From assembly GCF_042678385.1 (NCBI RefSeq), contig NZ_JBHUDY010000001.1:868001-932000 (forward strand): a DNA stretch of 64,000 nucleotides. Direction: 5' to 3'. Source of the DNA: Sphingomonas_B tabacisoli. Its GTDB lineage: Bacteria; Pseudomonadota; Alphaproteobacteria; Sphingomonadales; Sphingomonadaceae. Under the pieces are notes generated by a model, which saw only the letters and a program-made list of their open reading frames with translations, was not told where the DNA came from and searched no databases. A program made the translations under genes and the position numbers. This document shows positions 1-8,066 of this stretch, one piece after another. Position 1 is the stretch's first letter. Each line of letters starts with the position of its first letter.

Positions 1-1
1 C

Positions 2-28
2 CGCGGCCGCAAGGTCCTGTCGGCCTAA
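2..28 (+). CDS. rpmH: 50S ribosomal protein L34, C-terminal end only
   Basis: The first bases read in frame 2 as RGRKVLSA followed by a TAA stop, which is the usual C-terminus of alphaproteobacterial ribosomal protein L34. The rest of the gene lies upstream of the window. The very next gene, rnpA, is the standard neighbour of rpmH and overlaps it or nearly touches it. Identification rests on eight residues plus synteny, but the two together are quite specific. Confidence 0.8.
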   Translation, partial: RGRKVLSA

Positions 29-33
29 CCAAA

Positions 34-456
34 CTGACGCGCCGCGCGGATTTCCTCGCGGCGAATGCGGGAAAGCGGGCGCCGATGCCCGGTTTCGTCC
101 TTCTCGTCCGTCCGCGTGACGATGGCGATTCGGCGATGCGCTACGGCATCACCGTCACCAAGAAGATTGGCGGCGCGGTCGTCCGCAACCGGATGAAGCG
201 CCGCTTTCGCGCGCTCGTGGCCGAGTTGCTGCCGGAGCGCGGCATGTTGGGCGCAGACCACGTGCTGATCGGCCGCGCCGGCGGCGTGGAGCGCGATTTC
301 GGATTATTGCGGACGGAGCTTGCGAAGGCGCTTAAGCGCTTGTCCCCAAACGCGGTTCGGCCTGAGCTTGTCAAAGGCCTCCCTTCTTCATTCTCCGAAA
401 CGGGAAGGGAAGGGAGGGCTTCGACAAGCTCAGCCCAAACCGGAGAGAGAGCGTGA
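34..456 (+). CDS. rnpA: Ribonuclease P protein component
   Basis: This is the protein subunit of RNase P, which supports the RNA enzyme that matures tRNA 5' ends. The family signature is clear: LTRRADFLAAN near the N-terminus, then YGITVTKKIGGAVVRNRMKR with the conserved RNR basic patch. The frame is open to the left edge. The first ATG (base 85) would remove the conserved LTRRADF segment, and no ATG, GTG or TTG lies earlier in the window. The true start is therefore a CTG at 34 or lies inside rpmH beyond the window. The C-terminal tail of about 34 residues, after AKALKRLSP, is encoded by a palindromic repeat (353-442). The stop overlaps the GTG of yidD. Function is certain; the start is not. 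Confidence 0.9.
   Translation: MTRRADFLAANAGKRAPMPGFVLLVRPRDDGDSAMRYGITVTKKIGGAVVRNRMKRRFRALVAELLPERGMLGADHVLIGRAGGVERDFGLLRTELAKALKRLSPNAVRPELVKGLPSSFSETGREGRASTSSAQTGERA
353..442. repeat. Palindromic repeat, 'ttcgacaagctcag' family, copy 1
   Basis: The left arm reads cggttcggcctgagcttgtc and the right arm reads gacaagctcagcccaaaccg, the inverse complement with a few mismatches. They flank a short purine-rich loop region. A second copy of the same family lies at 14271-14366. This is a REP-like extragenic palindrome of the kind common in sphingomonads, but here it sits inside the open reading frame of rnpA. Confidence 0.85.
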
Positions 457-662
457 AGCCTCTGCTCATCGCCGCCGCCCGGTTCTGGCAGCGTTACCCT
501 TCGGTGATCCTGCCCCCTTCGTGCCGCTACACGCCTTCCTGTTCGGCCTATGCAATCGAGGCAGTGGAACGCTATGGAGCGGCGCGCGGCGGCTGGCTGG
601 CGGTAAAACGCGTGTGCCGGTGCCACCCCTTTGGCGGGCACGGATACGACCCCGTCCCATGA
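453..662 (+). CDS. yidD: Membrane protein insertion efficiency factor YidD
   Basis: A 69-residue protein with the YidD signature: an N-terminal hydrophobic or amphipathic segment, then RYTPSCSAYAIEAVERYG and the cysteine/histidine-rich end CRCHPFGGHGYDPVP. YidD assists insertion of inner-membrane proteins next to YidC. The GTG start overlaps the rnpA stop in a GTGA, and yidC follows within 15 bases, so the three genes are probably one translationally coupled unit. Length is normal for the family. Confidence 0.95.
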   Translation: MKPLLIAAARFWQRYPSVILPPSCRYTPSCSAYAIEAVERYGAARGGWLAVKRVCRCHPFGGHGYDPVP

Positions 663-674
663 TTGGAGCGAGAC

Positions 675-2396
675 TTGGATAACCAGCGCAACATGATCCT
701 CGCGATCGTGCTTTCGGCCCTTGTGCTATTCGGCTGGAGCGCGCTGTCGAATCGCTTCTTTCCGACCGCGAACCCGCCCGCGACGAAGGTCGTGAACGGC
801 AAGCAGGTGCCCGTGCCGAGCCCGACGATTGCGCCGGCTCCCGCTGCAACCCAGGTGGTGCGCAGCCGCGACGTCGTCCTCCGCGAGACTCCGCGCGTGC
901 TGATCGACACGCCCGCGGTGGCCGGCTCGATCAACCTCGCTGGCGCGCGCGTCGACGATCTCGTCCTGAAGAAGCATCGCGAGACGATCGCGAAGAACTC
1001 GCCGCCGGTGCGCCTGCTTTCGCCGGAAGGCGCGCCCAATCCCGTCTATGCGCAATTTGGCTGGTCGGGGCAGGGGCTGCAGCTTCCGGGCAACGACACG
1101 GTCTGGCAGGCGGACGGCAGCCTGCTCGCGCCGGGCAAGCCGGTCACGCTGAGCTGGACCAATGGCAGCGGCCAGATTTTCCGGATCAAGCTGTCGATCG
1201 ACCAGAATTACATGATTACGGCGGAGCAGAGCGTCGCGAACGGTGGTGCCGGCCCGATCGCGGTGCGACCGTTCGCTCTGCTGAAGCGCAAGGGCGTTTC
1301 CGCCGATCCGAGCACCTGGACCCAGCACACCGGCCCGATCGGCGTGTTCGACGGGACAGCCAACTACAAGATCAACTTCAAGGACCTGGATACCGCCGGC
1401 GCGCAGGGCCAGAGCTTCAGCTCCACCGGTGGCTGGCTGGGCTTCACCGACAAATATTGGCTGACGGCGCTCGCGCCGGCCCCGAATGGGCGCACCAGCG
1501 GCACTTTCCGGGCAATCGGCGACAAGGTCTATCTCGCGGCGCTGACGCCCGCCGATCAGATGGTCGTCGCGCCCGGCAAGGCGGGGACGACTACGACGCG
1601 CCTGTTCTCAGGCGCCAAGGAAGTGGCGACGCTCCAGCATTACGAGAACGATCTGAACATCGCCGGCTTCGACAAGGCGATCGACTGGGGCTGGTTCAGC
1701 TTCTTCGAGCGGCCGATCTTCTGGCTGCTCGACACCTTGTTCAAGGCAGTCGGCAATTTCGGCGTGGCGATCATCCTGCTGACGCTGATCGTGCGCGGCG
1801 CGATGTTCCCGATCGCACAACGCCAGTTCGCCTCGATGGCGGCGATGCGCGCGCTGCAGCCCAAGGTGAAGGCGCTGCAGGAGCGGCACAAGGAGGACAA
1901 GCAGAAGCTGCAGCAGGAAATGCTGGAGCTGTACAAGCGCGAGAAGGTGAACCCGCTCGCCGGCTGCTTGCCGATCGTGCTGCAGATCCCGGTGTTCTAC
2001 GCGCTCTACAAGGTGCTGATGCTGACGATCGAGATGCGGCACCAGCCCTTCGCACTGTGGATCAAGGACCTGTCCGCGCCCGATCCGGCGACACCGATCA
2101 ACCTGTTCGGCTATCTGAACTTCACCCCGCCGCACATGCTCGCCCTCGGCGTGCTGCCGATCTTGCTCGGCATCACCATGTACATCCAGTTCAAGCTTAA
2201 TCCGGCGCAGACCGATCCGGTGCAGCAGCAGGTCTTCTCGATCATGCCGTGGATTTTCATGTTCATCATGGCGCCGTTCGCGGCGGGCCTGCAGCTCTAC
2301 TGGACGGTCTCGAACCTGCTCGCGATCGCGCAGCAGAAGTTCCTTTATAGCCGCTACCCCGCGCTCAAGAACGCGCCCGGCACAGCGACGACGTGA
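675..2396 (+). CDS. yidC: Membrane protein insertase YidC
   Basis: YidC/Oxa1-family insertase that folds and inserts inner-membrane proteins, with or without SecYEG. At 573 residues it has the Gram-negative layout: an N-terminal membrane anchor (DNQRNMILAIVLSALVLFGW), a large periplasmic P2 domain, and from about residue 350 the conserved core with several membrane helices, including NPLAGCLPIVLQIPVFYALY. I chose the TTG at 675 because it gives the family-typical MDNQRN start and has a GGAGCGAG-like ribosome site just upstream. A TTG at 663 is also in frame. The stop overlaps the start of engB by four bases. Confidence 0.96.
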   Translation: MDNQRNMILAIVLSALVLFGWSALSNRFFPTANPPATKVVNGKQVPVPSPTIAPAPAATQVVRSRDVVLRETPRVLIDTPAVAGSINLAGARVDDLVLKKHRETIAKNSPPVRLLSPEGAPNPVYAQFGWSGQGLQLPGNDTVWQADGSLLAPGKPVTLSWTNGSGQIFRIKLSIDQNYMITAEQSVANGGAGPIAVRPFALLKRKGVSADPSTWTQHTGPIGVFDGTANYKINFKDLDTAGAQGQSFSSTGGWLGFTDKYWLTALAPAPNGRTSGTFRAIGDKVYLAALTPADQMVVAPGKAGTTTTRLFSGAKEVATLQHYENDLNIAGFDKAIDWGWFSFFERPIFWLLDTLFKAVGNFGVAIILLTLIVRGAMFPIAQRQFASMAAMRALQPKVKALQERHKEDKQKLQQEMLELYKREKVNPLAGCLPIVLQIPVFYALYKVLMLTIEMRHQPFALWIKDLSAPDPATPINLFGYLNFTPPHMLALGVLPILLGITMYIQFKLNPAQTDPVQQQVFSIMPWIFMFIMAPFAAGLQLYWTVSNLLAIAQQKFLYSRYPALKNAPGTATT

Positions 2397-3031
2397 GCGA
2401 GCCCGACGATCTGATCGAACAGGCGCGCAAGCTGTTCGCCGGGCCCATCGCGTTCCTGAAATCTGCGCCGGAGCTGAAATTCCTGCCGGATCAGGACGTG
2501 CCGGAGGTAGCGTTCGCGGGTCGCTCGAATGTCGGCAAATCATCGCTGCTGAACGCGCTGACCGGCCGTAACGGCCTCGCGCGTACGTCGAACACGCCGG
2601 GCCGGACGCAGGAGCTGAACTTCTTCGATGTCGGCGAGCCGCTGGTCCTGCGGCTGGTCGACATGCCCGGCTACGGCTTTGCGAAAGCGCCGAAGGATCT
2701 GCTGCGCAAATGGCGCTACCTGGTGAACGACTTCCTGCGCGGCCGCGCCGTGCTGAAGCGCGTGCTGGTGCTGGTCGACAGCCGTCATGGCCTGAAGGAT
2801 GTCGATCGCGAGCTGATGGACATGCTCGACAAGGCGGCCGTGTCCTATCGCCTCGTTCTCACCAAGGCCGATAAGATCAAGGCGAGCGAGCTTGCCGACG
2901 TGCACCGTCGCACGACCGAAGAGGCGCGCAAGCACCCCGCCGCGCATCCGGACGTGATCATGACATCCAGCGAGAAGGGCATGGGAATTCCCGAACTCCG
3001 CGCCGCGGTGCTGGAATCCGTCACCGCTTAG
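2393..3031 (+). CDS. engB: Ribosome biogenesis GTPase EngB (YihA/YsxC)
   Basis: A small TRAFAC-class GTPase needed for large-subunit assembly. Visible motifs are the P-loop GRSNVGKSSLLNAL, switch II DMPGYGFAKAPK and the guanine-specificity motif TKADK. The length of 212 residues is usual. It starts with GTG overlapping the yidC TGA, so it is probably expressed from the rnpA-yidD-yidC transcript. This order is common in alphaproteobacteria. Confidence 0.95.
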   Translation: MSEPDDLIEQARKLFAGPIAFLKSAPELKFLPDQDVPEVAFAGRSNVGKSSLLNALTGRNGLARTSNTPGRTQELNFFDVGEPLVLRLVDMPGYGFAKAPKDLLRKWRYLVNDFLRGRAVLKRVLVLVDSRHGLKDVDRELMDMLDKAAVSYRLVLTKADKIKASELADVHRRTTEEARKHPAAHPDVIMTSSEKGMGIPELRAAVLESVTA

Positions 3032-3047
3032 CGGCTAGAGGGGCGCC

Positions 3048-3716
3048 ATGTTGAAACTCTTCATCGGCAACAAGGCCTATTCGAGCTGGTCGATGCGCGG
3101 CTGGCTGGCGGTCAAGCAGTCGGGCCTCGCGTTCGAGGAAGCGACCGTGCCGCTGTTCGACGCGGATTGGGATCAGCGCCGCCAGGGCGACGAGTTCGCG
3201 GCCGGCGGCGGCAAGGTGCCGATCCTGTGGGAAGACGATTGCGTCGTCTGGGATTCGCTCGCGATCATCGAGTTCCTGGCGGACAAGGTTGGCCGCGATG
3301 TTTTCTGGCCGAAGGACGAACAGGCGCGGGCGATGGCGCGCTCGATGGCGGCGGAAATGCATTCCGGCTTCGCCAATCTTCGCCGCGAGCTGCCGATGAA
3401 CGTGCGCAAGCAATATCCGGCGCGTCAGTTGTCCGCGGAGACGGTGCAGGAAATCGGCCGCGTCCTGTCGACCTGGGCGCACGCCCGGGCGCGGTTCGGC
3501 GGCACCGGCAAATTCCTGTTCGACCGCTATTCGGCTGCCGACATCATGTTCGCGCCGGTGGCGACGCGCTTCGTCACCTATTCGGTGCCGCTGCCCGGCT
3601 TTGCCGCCACCTATGTCGAGGCGCTCTACACGCATCCGCACATCCGCCAGTGGATCGAGGACGCGCAGAACGAGGACTGGACGATCGAGAAATACGAGCA
3701 GGAAGTCGCGGCTTAG
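3048..3716 (+). CDS. Glutathione S-transferase family protein
   Basis: A 222-residue GST-fold protein. The N-terminal thioredoxin-like half begins LKLFIGNKAYSSWSMRGWLA, a form typical of a bacterial GST subgroup with a SxWS active-site segment, and carries the KVPILW and DSLAIIEFLAD glutathione-binding region. The C-terminal helical half follows. An AGGGG ribosome site precedes the ATG by six bases. The substrate is not predictable. The 3' end overlaps the 3' end of the convergent gene at 3713-4996 by four bases. Confidence 0.88.
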   Translation: MLKLFIGNKAYSSWSMRGWLAVKQSGLAFEEATVPLFDADWDQRRQGDEFAAGGGKVPILWEDDCVVWDSLAIIEFLADKVGRDVFWPKDEQARAMARSMAAEMHSGFANLRRELPMNVRKQYPARQLSAETVQEIGRVLSTWAHARARFGGTGKFLFDRYSAADIMFAPVATRFVTYSVPLPGFAATYVEALYTHPHIRQWIEDAQNEDWTIEKYEQEVAA

Positions 3717-4996
3717 TTGTCCTCCGGGAACGGATTGAGCCCGGTCGCGTCCGCCTCGGCGTAGAAGCGATTGACGAGCTGCCGTTCCTGCAGCGTGATG
3801 TGCGGGTTCCACACGTCGAAGATCAGCACCGCGCGAAGTTGATCGCTGTCGTTCCATGCTTCATGCTCGATGGTATCGTCGAAACCGAAGGCCGCGCCTT
3901 CCTGCCATTCGCGCGTCTCGCCGCCGACGCGGAAGCCGCATTTTTCCGGCACGATCAGGCCGAGATGGATGATGGTGCGCGCGTTGGTGACGCCGGCGTG
4001 CGGCGGAATACGCGTCTTCGGGTGAAGCAGCGAGAAGAACGCGGTCGGCGCCCGCCCGGCATGATCGGCGAGCGGCAGCTTCGCCAGAGTAGCCGCGGTC
4101 TGGGGGCAGCGTTCGCAATGCGCATCGATGCGCTTGCCGTGCCGCCACAGGAAATAGGCGCTCCACCGGGCGCTATGGTCCAGCTCCGACCATTTGCTCT
4201 CCGGGTAACCCGATGGATACTGGACGTAAGGCGCAAAGCCGTCGTCGCCCTTATCCAGCAGGTCCCGCAGCTCAGCCCGAATCGCGGGAGCGGCGGCCTC
4301 CAGCTCGTCCATCCAGGGAAAATGGGCACGCTCGAAATATTCGTCGGCGGGGAGGAAGGGGAAGTGCAGCCCTTCGCAGTGATTCGCATAGATTTGCCGC
4401 CGGCCCAGCATGGCGTCGATCGCACCCTGCACGCGCCGCGTCTCGCTTCTGGCGAGGCCGGCGAAATGCGGCGCCATCGCCTGATCGAGCATGTCTCCGA
4501 AATGCTGCTGATGGCGGAAAGCGAAGGCTCGGCCTTCGGTCAGCAACTGACGGATCTCCGGCGTGAGCTGATCGTCAGGAGGGGCGACCATGCTCGCCTG
4601 ACTCCAGATCGCAGCCGCTGCGGCGTCGCTGCCCTGTCGCTGCAGCAAGTGCGCTTTGCGGAGCAGCGCGACGAAATGGCGTGCGTCGATGGCGAGAATG
4701 CGATCCAGCGCGGTGCGTTCGCCGCTATCGTCACCCAGCTCGCGGCAAGCGCGGGCGAGGTTCAGCCACAGCACCGGTTCCCGAGGATCAGCGGCAGCGG
4801 CTCGGCTGAACAAGTTACGCGCTTCATCGAACGCGCCGCGCGCCAGTGCATGCGTGCCAAGCGAATTGAGTGCTTGCGGATGGTCCGGGGCGATCGCCAC
4901 CACCTGCTTCAGATATTCGACGGCTGCGTTCGGCCGCTGGGCCCGCTGCTCCGCCGCCGCCGCCGACAAAAGTTGCGCCACCTGCGCTTCGTTCAC
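3713..4996 (-). CDS. TPR-repeat aspartyl/asparaginyl beta-hydroxylase
   Basis: 427 residues with two parts. The N-terminal half (about residues 1-190) carries tetratricopeptide-like helical repeats (AVEYLKQVVAIAPDHPQALN, then EPVLWLNLARACRELGD). The C-terminal half is an aspartyl/asparaginyl beta-hydroxylase domain of the Fe(II)/2-oxoglutarate type, with RIPPHAGVTNARTIIHLGL, the GFDDTIEHEAWN segment with iron-binding histidines, and RAVLIFDVWNP. LpxO-like lipid A hydroxylases and peptidyl hydroxylases share the fold, and the TPR part suggests a protein or glycan partner. The start is GTG. The gene converges on the GST gene. The substrate is unknown. Confidence 0.85.
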   Translation of the reverse strand: MNEAQVAQLLSAAAAEQRAQRPNAAVEYLKQVVAIAPDHPQALNSLGTHALARGAFDEARNLFSRAAAADPREPVLWLNLARACRELGDDSGERTALDRILAIDARHFVALLRKAHLLQRQGSDAAAAAIWSQASMVAPPDDQLTPEIRQLLTEGRAFAFRHQQHFGDMLDQAMAPHFAGLARSETRRVQGAIDAMLGRRQIYANHCEGLHFPFLPADEYFERAHFPWMDELEAAAPAIRAELRDLLDKGDDGFAPYVQYPSGYPESKWSELDHSARWSAYFLWRHGKRIDAHCERCPQTAATLAKLPLADHAGRAPTAFFSLLHPKTRIPPHAGVTNARTIIHLGLIVPEKCGFRVGGETREWQEGAAFGFDDTIEHEAWNDSDQLRAVLIFDVWNPHITLQERQLVNRFYAEADATGLNPFPEDN

Positions 4997-5013
4997 CCGT
5001 TATCCCCAATTCC

Positions 5014-5099
5014 CGTCACCCCGGGCTTGACCCGGGGTCCCGCTTTCTCTTGACAGCTTTCGTAAAGAAGCGGGACCCCGGATCAAGCCCGGGGTGACG
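5014..5099. repeat. Palindromic repeat, 'cccggggtgacg' family, copy 1
   Basis: The left arm begins cgtcaccccgggcttgaccc and the right arm ends with the inverse complement, gatcaagcccggggtgacg, around a loop of about 20 bases. A related copy is at 12550-12637. It lies between the divergent starts of the hydroxylase and the aldolase gene, where it could affect mRNA structure or supercoiling. Confidence 0.88.
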
Positions 5100-5118
5100 T
5101 GATACAGCAGGACCGAAT

Positions 5119-5772
5119 ATGAAATTCTTCGTCGATACGGCTGACACCAACGACATCCGCGAACTCGCCGAAACGGGTCTGCTCGACGGCGTCACCACCA
5201 ATCCGTCGCTGATCCACAAGGCCGGCCGCGACTTCCTCGATGTCGTGAAGGAAATCTGTGCGATAGTGCCGGGCCCGGTCTCGGCCGAAGTCGTCGCGCT
5301 CGATCACGACACGATGATGAAGGAAGCGGAAGTCCTCCGGAAGATCGCCGACAACGTAGCGGTGAAAGTGCCGCTGACGCTCGATGGTCTCAAGACCTGC
5401 CGCAAGCTGACCAGCGACGGCACGATGGTGAACGTCACGCTCTGCTTTTCGGCCAACCAGGCGCTGCTGGCGGCCAAGGCCGGCGCCACTTTCATCTCGC
5501 CTTTCGTCGGCCGCCACGACGATGTCGGCTTCGACGGCATGCAGCTCATCAGCGACATTCGCTTGATCTACGACAATTACGATTTCGGCACAGAAATCCT
5601 GGTCGCGAGCGTCCGCCATCCGATCCATGTGCTCGAATCGGCGAAGCTGGGCGCCGACGTGATGACGGCGCCGCCCGCCGTCATCCGCCAATTGTTCAAC
5701 CACCCGTTGACGGACAAGGGCATCGAAGGCTTCCTCGCTGACTGGGCGAAGACGGGACAGAAGATCGGTTGA
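5119..5772 (+). CDS. fsa: Transaldolase-like fructose-6-phosphate aldolase
   Basis: A 217-residue class I aldolase of the short transaldolase (TalC/FSA) family. The signature TTNPSLIHKAG is near residue 35, and the Schiff-base lysine is in NVAVKVPLTLDGLK near residue 85. Members either act as transaldolase in the pentose-phosphate pathway or cleave fructose 6-phosphate; sequence alone does not separate these. The ATG has an AGGA site eight bases upstream. The stop overlaps the TTG start of xerC in a TTGA. Confidence 0.9.
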   Translation: MKFFVDTADTNDIRELAETGLLDGVTTNPSLIHKAGRDFLDVVKEICAIVPGPVSAEVVALDHDTMMKEAEVLRKIADNVAVKVPLTLDGLKTCRKLTSDGTMVNVTLCFSANQALLAAKAGATFISPFVGRHDDVGFDGMQLISDIRLIYDNYDFGTEILVASVRHPIHVLESAKLGADVMTAPPAVIRQLFNHPLTDKGIEGFLADWAKTGQKIG

Positions 5773-6644
5773 CCTCGCTCGCCGCCGACTTCGCCGATCA
5801 TCTCCGCCGCGACCGGCGGCGCTCGGTGCATACGGTGCGGGCTTATGAGGCGACGGCCGAGCGCCTGGTCGATTTCCTGCGCGAACATCACGGACGCGAA
5901 GTCGATACCGCACTGCTGAAGACCATCGGCGTCGCCGATCTCCGCGCCTTTCTCGCCGATCGACGCAATGACGGGATCGGCAATGCCTCGGCCGCGCGCG
6001 AGCTGTCGGCGGTGCGGACCTTCCTGAACTTCGTCGGCGCCGAGCCGCCCAAGCTGCGCGGCCCCAAGGTCAAGAAGGGCGTGCCGCGCCCGGTCTCTCC
6101 GGCCGAGGCGATCGCGCTCGCCGAGGATGTGGCGGAAGAACGCGAAGGCTGGACCGGCGCGCGCGACCTGGCGGTTCTGCTGCTGCTCTACGGGGCCGGC
6201 TTGCGTATCGGCGAAGCGATGGGCCTGACCGGTGCGGCGCTGCCACTGGGGCAAACGCTCAGCGTGACCGGCAAGCGCAACAAGACGAGGATCGTGCCGC
6301 TGCTGCCGCAAGTGCGCGAAGCGATCGAGGCGTATGTCGCGGCCTGTCCCTATCCGCCTGCGAAGGATATCGCATTGTTCCGAGGCGCGCGTGGCGGGCC
6401 GCTGGAGCCGTCGCAGATCAGGCGCGCGGTGCGGCGCGCGCGCGGCCGGCTCGGCCTATCGGACCGCACCACGCCGCATGCCCTCCGCCACAGCTTCGCG
6501 ACGCACCTGCTCGGGCGCGGCGTGGATCTGCGCGCGCTGCAGGAGCTGCTTGGCCATGCAAGTCTCAGCTCCACGCAGATCTACACCGCCGTCGATGCCG
6601 CGCACCTGATGGACGTCTATCGCAACGCCCATCCCCGCGCTTGA
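5769..6644 (+). CDS. xerC: Tyrosine recombinase XerC
   Basis: A 291-residue site-specific recombinase that resolves chromosome dimers at dif together with XerD. The N-terminal SAM-like domain has DRRRSVHTVRAYEATAERL. The catalytic domain shows the first arginine in YGAGLRIGEAMGL, the HALRHSFATHLL box, LLGHASLSSTQIYT, and the tyrosine nucleophile in QIYT. It starts with TTG overlapping the aldolase stop. It is a housekeeping recombinase by length and context, not a phage integrase: there is no tRNA target and no phage genes nearby. Confidence 0.92.
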   Translation: MTSLAADFADHLRRDRRRSVHTVRAYEATAERLVDFLREHHGREVDTALLKTIGVADLRAFLADRRNDGIGNASAARELSAVRTFLNFVGAEPPKLRGPKVKKGVPRPVSPAEAIALAEDVAEEREGWTGARDLAVLLLLYGAGLRIGEAMGLTGAALPLGQTLSVTGKRNKTRIVPLLPQVREAIEAYVAACPYPPAKDIALFRGARGGPLEPSQIRRAVRRARGRLGLSDRTTPHALRHSFATHLLGRGVDLRALQELLGHASLSSTQIYTAVDAAHLMDVYRNAHPRA

Positions 6645-6645
6645 A

Positions 6646-6728
6646 CCGTCATTGCGAGGAGCGCAGCGACGAAGCAATCCATTGGCCGGTCACTGCACTG
6701 GATTGCTTCGCTGCGCTCGCAATGACGG
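6646..6728. repeat. Palindromic repeat, 'gtcattgcgagg' family
   Basis: Left arm ccgtcattgcgaggagcgca, right arm ending tgcgctcgcaatgacgg, with gaagcaatcca/tggattgcttc extending the pairing. It lies between the convergent genes xerC and gshB, where such repeats are common and may help terminate both transcripts. Only this copy of the family is in the window. Confidence 0.88.
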
Positions 6729-6737
6729 CGGAGAGAT

Positions 6738-7694
6738 CTAGCGCCGCGCGGCAACCTTTCGTTCGATCGCGTCCCAGATCAGGCCGGCGGTATCGGTGCC
6801 ATTGAAGCGGTCGATCGCAACGATGCCGGTGGGGGAGGTGACGTTGATCTCGGTCAGCCATTCGCCCCCGATCACGTCGATGCCGACGAACAACAGGCCG
6901 CGCCGCTTCAGCTCCGGCCCGAGCGCTTCGCAGATTTCCAGCTCGCGCGGGGTGAGATCGGTCTTCGCCGCCTTGCCGCCCACCGCCAAGTTGGAGCGAA
7001 TCTCGCCTTCGCCGGGGATGCGGTTGACCGCACCGGCCACTTCGCCGTCCACCAGCACAATGCGCTTGTCGCCGCTCGCCACGCCGGGAAGGAAGGCCTG
7101 CACCATGTGCGGCTCGCGATAGGCGGTGTTGAACACCTCGATAAGCGAGGAGAGGTTCGCACCGTCGCGGCCGACCTTGAAGATCGCCTTGCCGCCATTT
7201 CCGTGCAGCGGCTTGACGATGATCTCGCCATGCTCGGCGAGAAAGGCGCGCACCTCGTCGAGGTCGCGGGTGACGAGCGTCGGCGGCATGAAGCGGGCGA
7301 AATCGAGCACCCACACCTTTTCGGGCGCGTTGCGGACGGAGGCGGGGTCGTTCACCACCAAAGTCTCGTCCGCAATCCGCTCGAGCAAATGCGTGGCGGT
7401 GATATAGCCGAGGTCGAACGGCGGGTCCTGCCGCATCAGCACCACGTCGACGTCGCGGCCGAGGTCGATCTTGGCGGGCTCGCCGAAGCTGTAGTGATTA
7501 CCGGGCTCGGGTCGCACCTCGACCGGATGAGCCTCGGTCCAGACGCGGCCGTCGCGATAGTTCAGCCGATCCGCCGTGTAGTGCCAGACTTTATGCCCGC
7601 GTTCCTGCGCCTTCAGCATCAACGCGAAGCTTGAATCGCCGGCGATGTTGATGCCCTCAATCGGGTCCATCTGCACGGCGACACGTAGGCTCAT
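6738..7694 (-). CDS. gshB: Glutathione synthetase
   Basis: The ATP-grasp ligase that joins gamma-glutamylcysteine and glycine, the last step of glutathione synthesis. The N-terminal signature is VAVQMDPIEGINIAGDSSFAL; the central part has VMLRQDPPFD-like VLMRQDPPFDLGYI; the ATP-grasp core has GEIIVKPLHGNGGKAIFKV and the C-terminal FVGIDVIGGEWLTEINVTSP. Two in-frame ATGs (7700 and 7694) exist; I prefer 7694 because GGGAGG stands six bases before it and the product then starts MSLRVAVQMDP. Length is 318 residues. YraN lies directly upstream on the same strand. Confidence 0.95.
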   Translation of the reverse strand: MSLRVAVQMDPIEGINIAGDSSFALMLKAQERGHKVWHYTADRLNYRDGRVWTEAHPVEVRPEPGNHYSFGEPAKIDLGRDVDVVLMRQDPPFDLGYITATHLLERIADETLVVNDPASVRNAPEKVWVLDFARFMPPTLVTRDLDEVRAFLAEHGEIIVKPLHGNGGKAIFKVGRDGANLSSLIEVFNTAYREPHMVQAFLPGVASGDKRIVLVDGEVAGAVNRIPGEGEIRSNLAVGGKAAKTDLTPRELEICEALGPELKRRGLLFVGIDVIGGEWLTEINVTSPTGIVAIDRFNGTDTAGLIWDAIERKVAARR

Positions 7695-7712
7695 CGTCAT
7701 CCTCCCGGCGGG

Positions 7713-8066
7713 TCAGCCGACCCAGGCGTTGCGGATGTGGCGAGGCAGCGACCAGGGCGCAAGCAGGATCACGTCGATCCGCAGATCGTCGCCGGGACGA
7801 CCATAGCGCGCCGCTAGCAGTTGCGCGGCGGAGGCGACGCGAGAGAGACGGTATTCGTCGATCGCGAAATCCAGCTCCGTGCCAGTGGCGCGAGTCTTCA
7901 CCTCGACGAACAGGGTGGTGCGGCCGCGCCGGGCCACCAGGTCGATCTCGCCGACGGGCGTGCGCACGCGCCGCGCGATCACGCTCCAGCCCTGGAGGTT
8001 GAGCCACAGCGCGGCGAGCGATTCGCCGACACGTCCGCGGCGTTCCGCGCGCTTGCGGTCACGCAT
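7713..8066 (-). CDS. yraN: UPF0102 family protein YraN
   Basis: A 117-residue member of the YraN (UPF0102) family, which has a Holliday-junction-resolvase/endonuclease-like fold. Characteristic pieces are GRVGESLAALWLNLQGW near the N-terminus and GEIDLVARRGRTTLFVEVKT, which carries the conserved Asp and the ExK of the nuclease-like core. The start overlaps the end of rsmI, the usual partner gene. Function in the cell is not established. Confidence 0.92.
   Translation of the reverse strand: MRDRKRAERRGRVGESLAALWLNLQGWSVIARRVRTPVGEIDLVARRGRTTLFVEVKTRATGTELDFAIDEYRLSRVASAAQLLAARYGRPGDDLRIDVILLAPWSLPRHIRNAWVG

Noticed and set aside
3167..5053. Long plus-strand open frame (628 codons) across the hydroxylase gene
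   Set aside because: It is antisense to a gene with clear TPR and hydroxylase motifs and has low-complexity Arg/Ala-rich content; the high GC content makes such shadows common.
5769..6644. Phage integrase and genomic-island border
   Set aside because: The gene is a normal XerC by length and motifs, without att repeats, tRNA or phage genes nearby.
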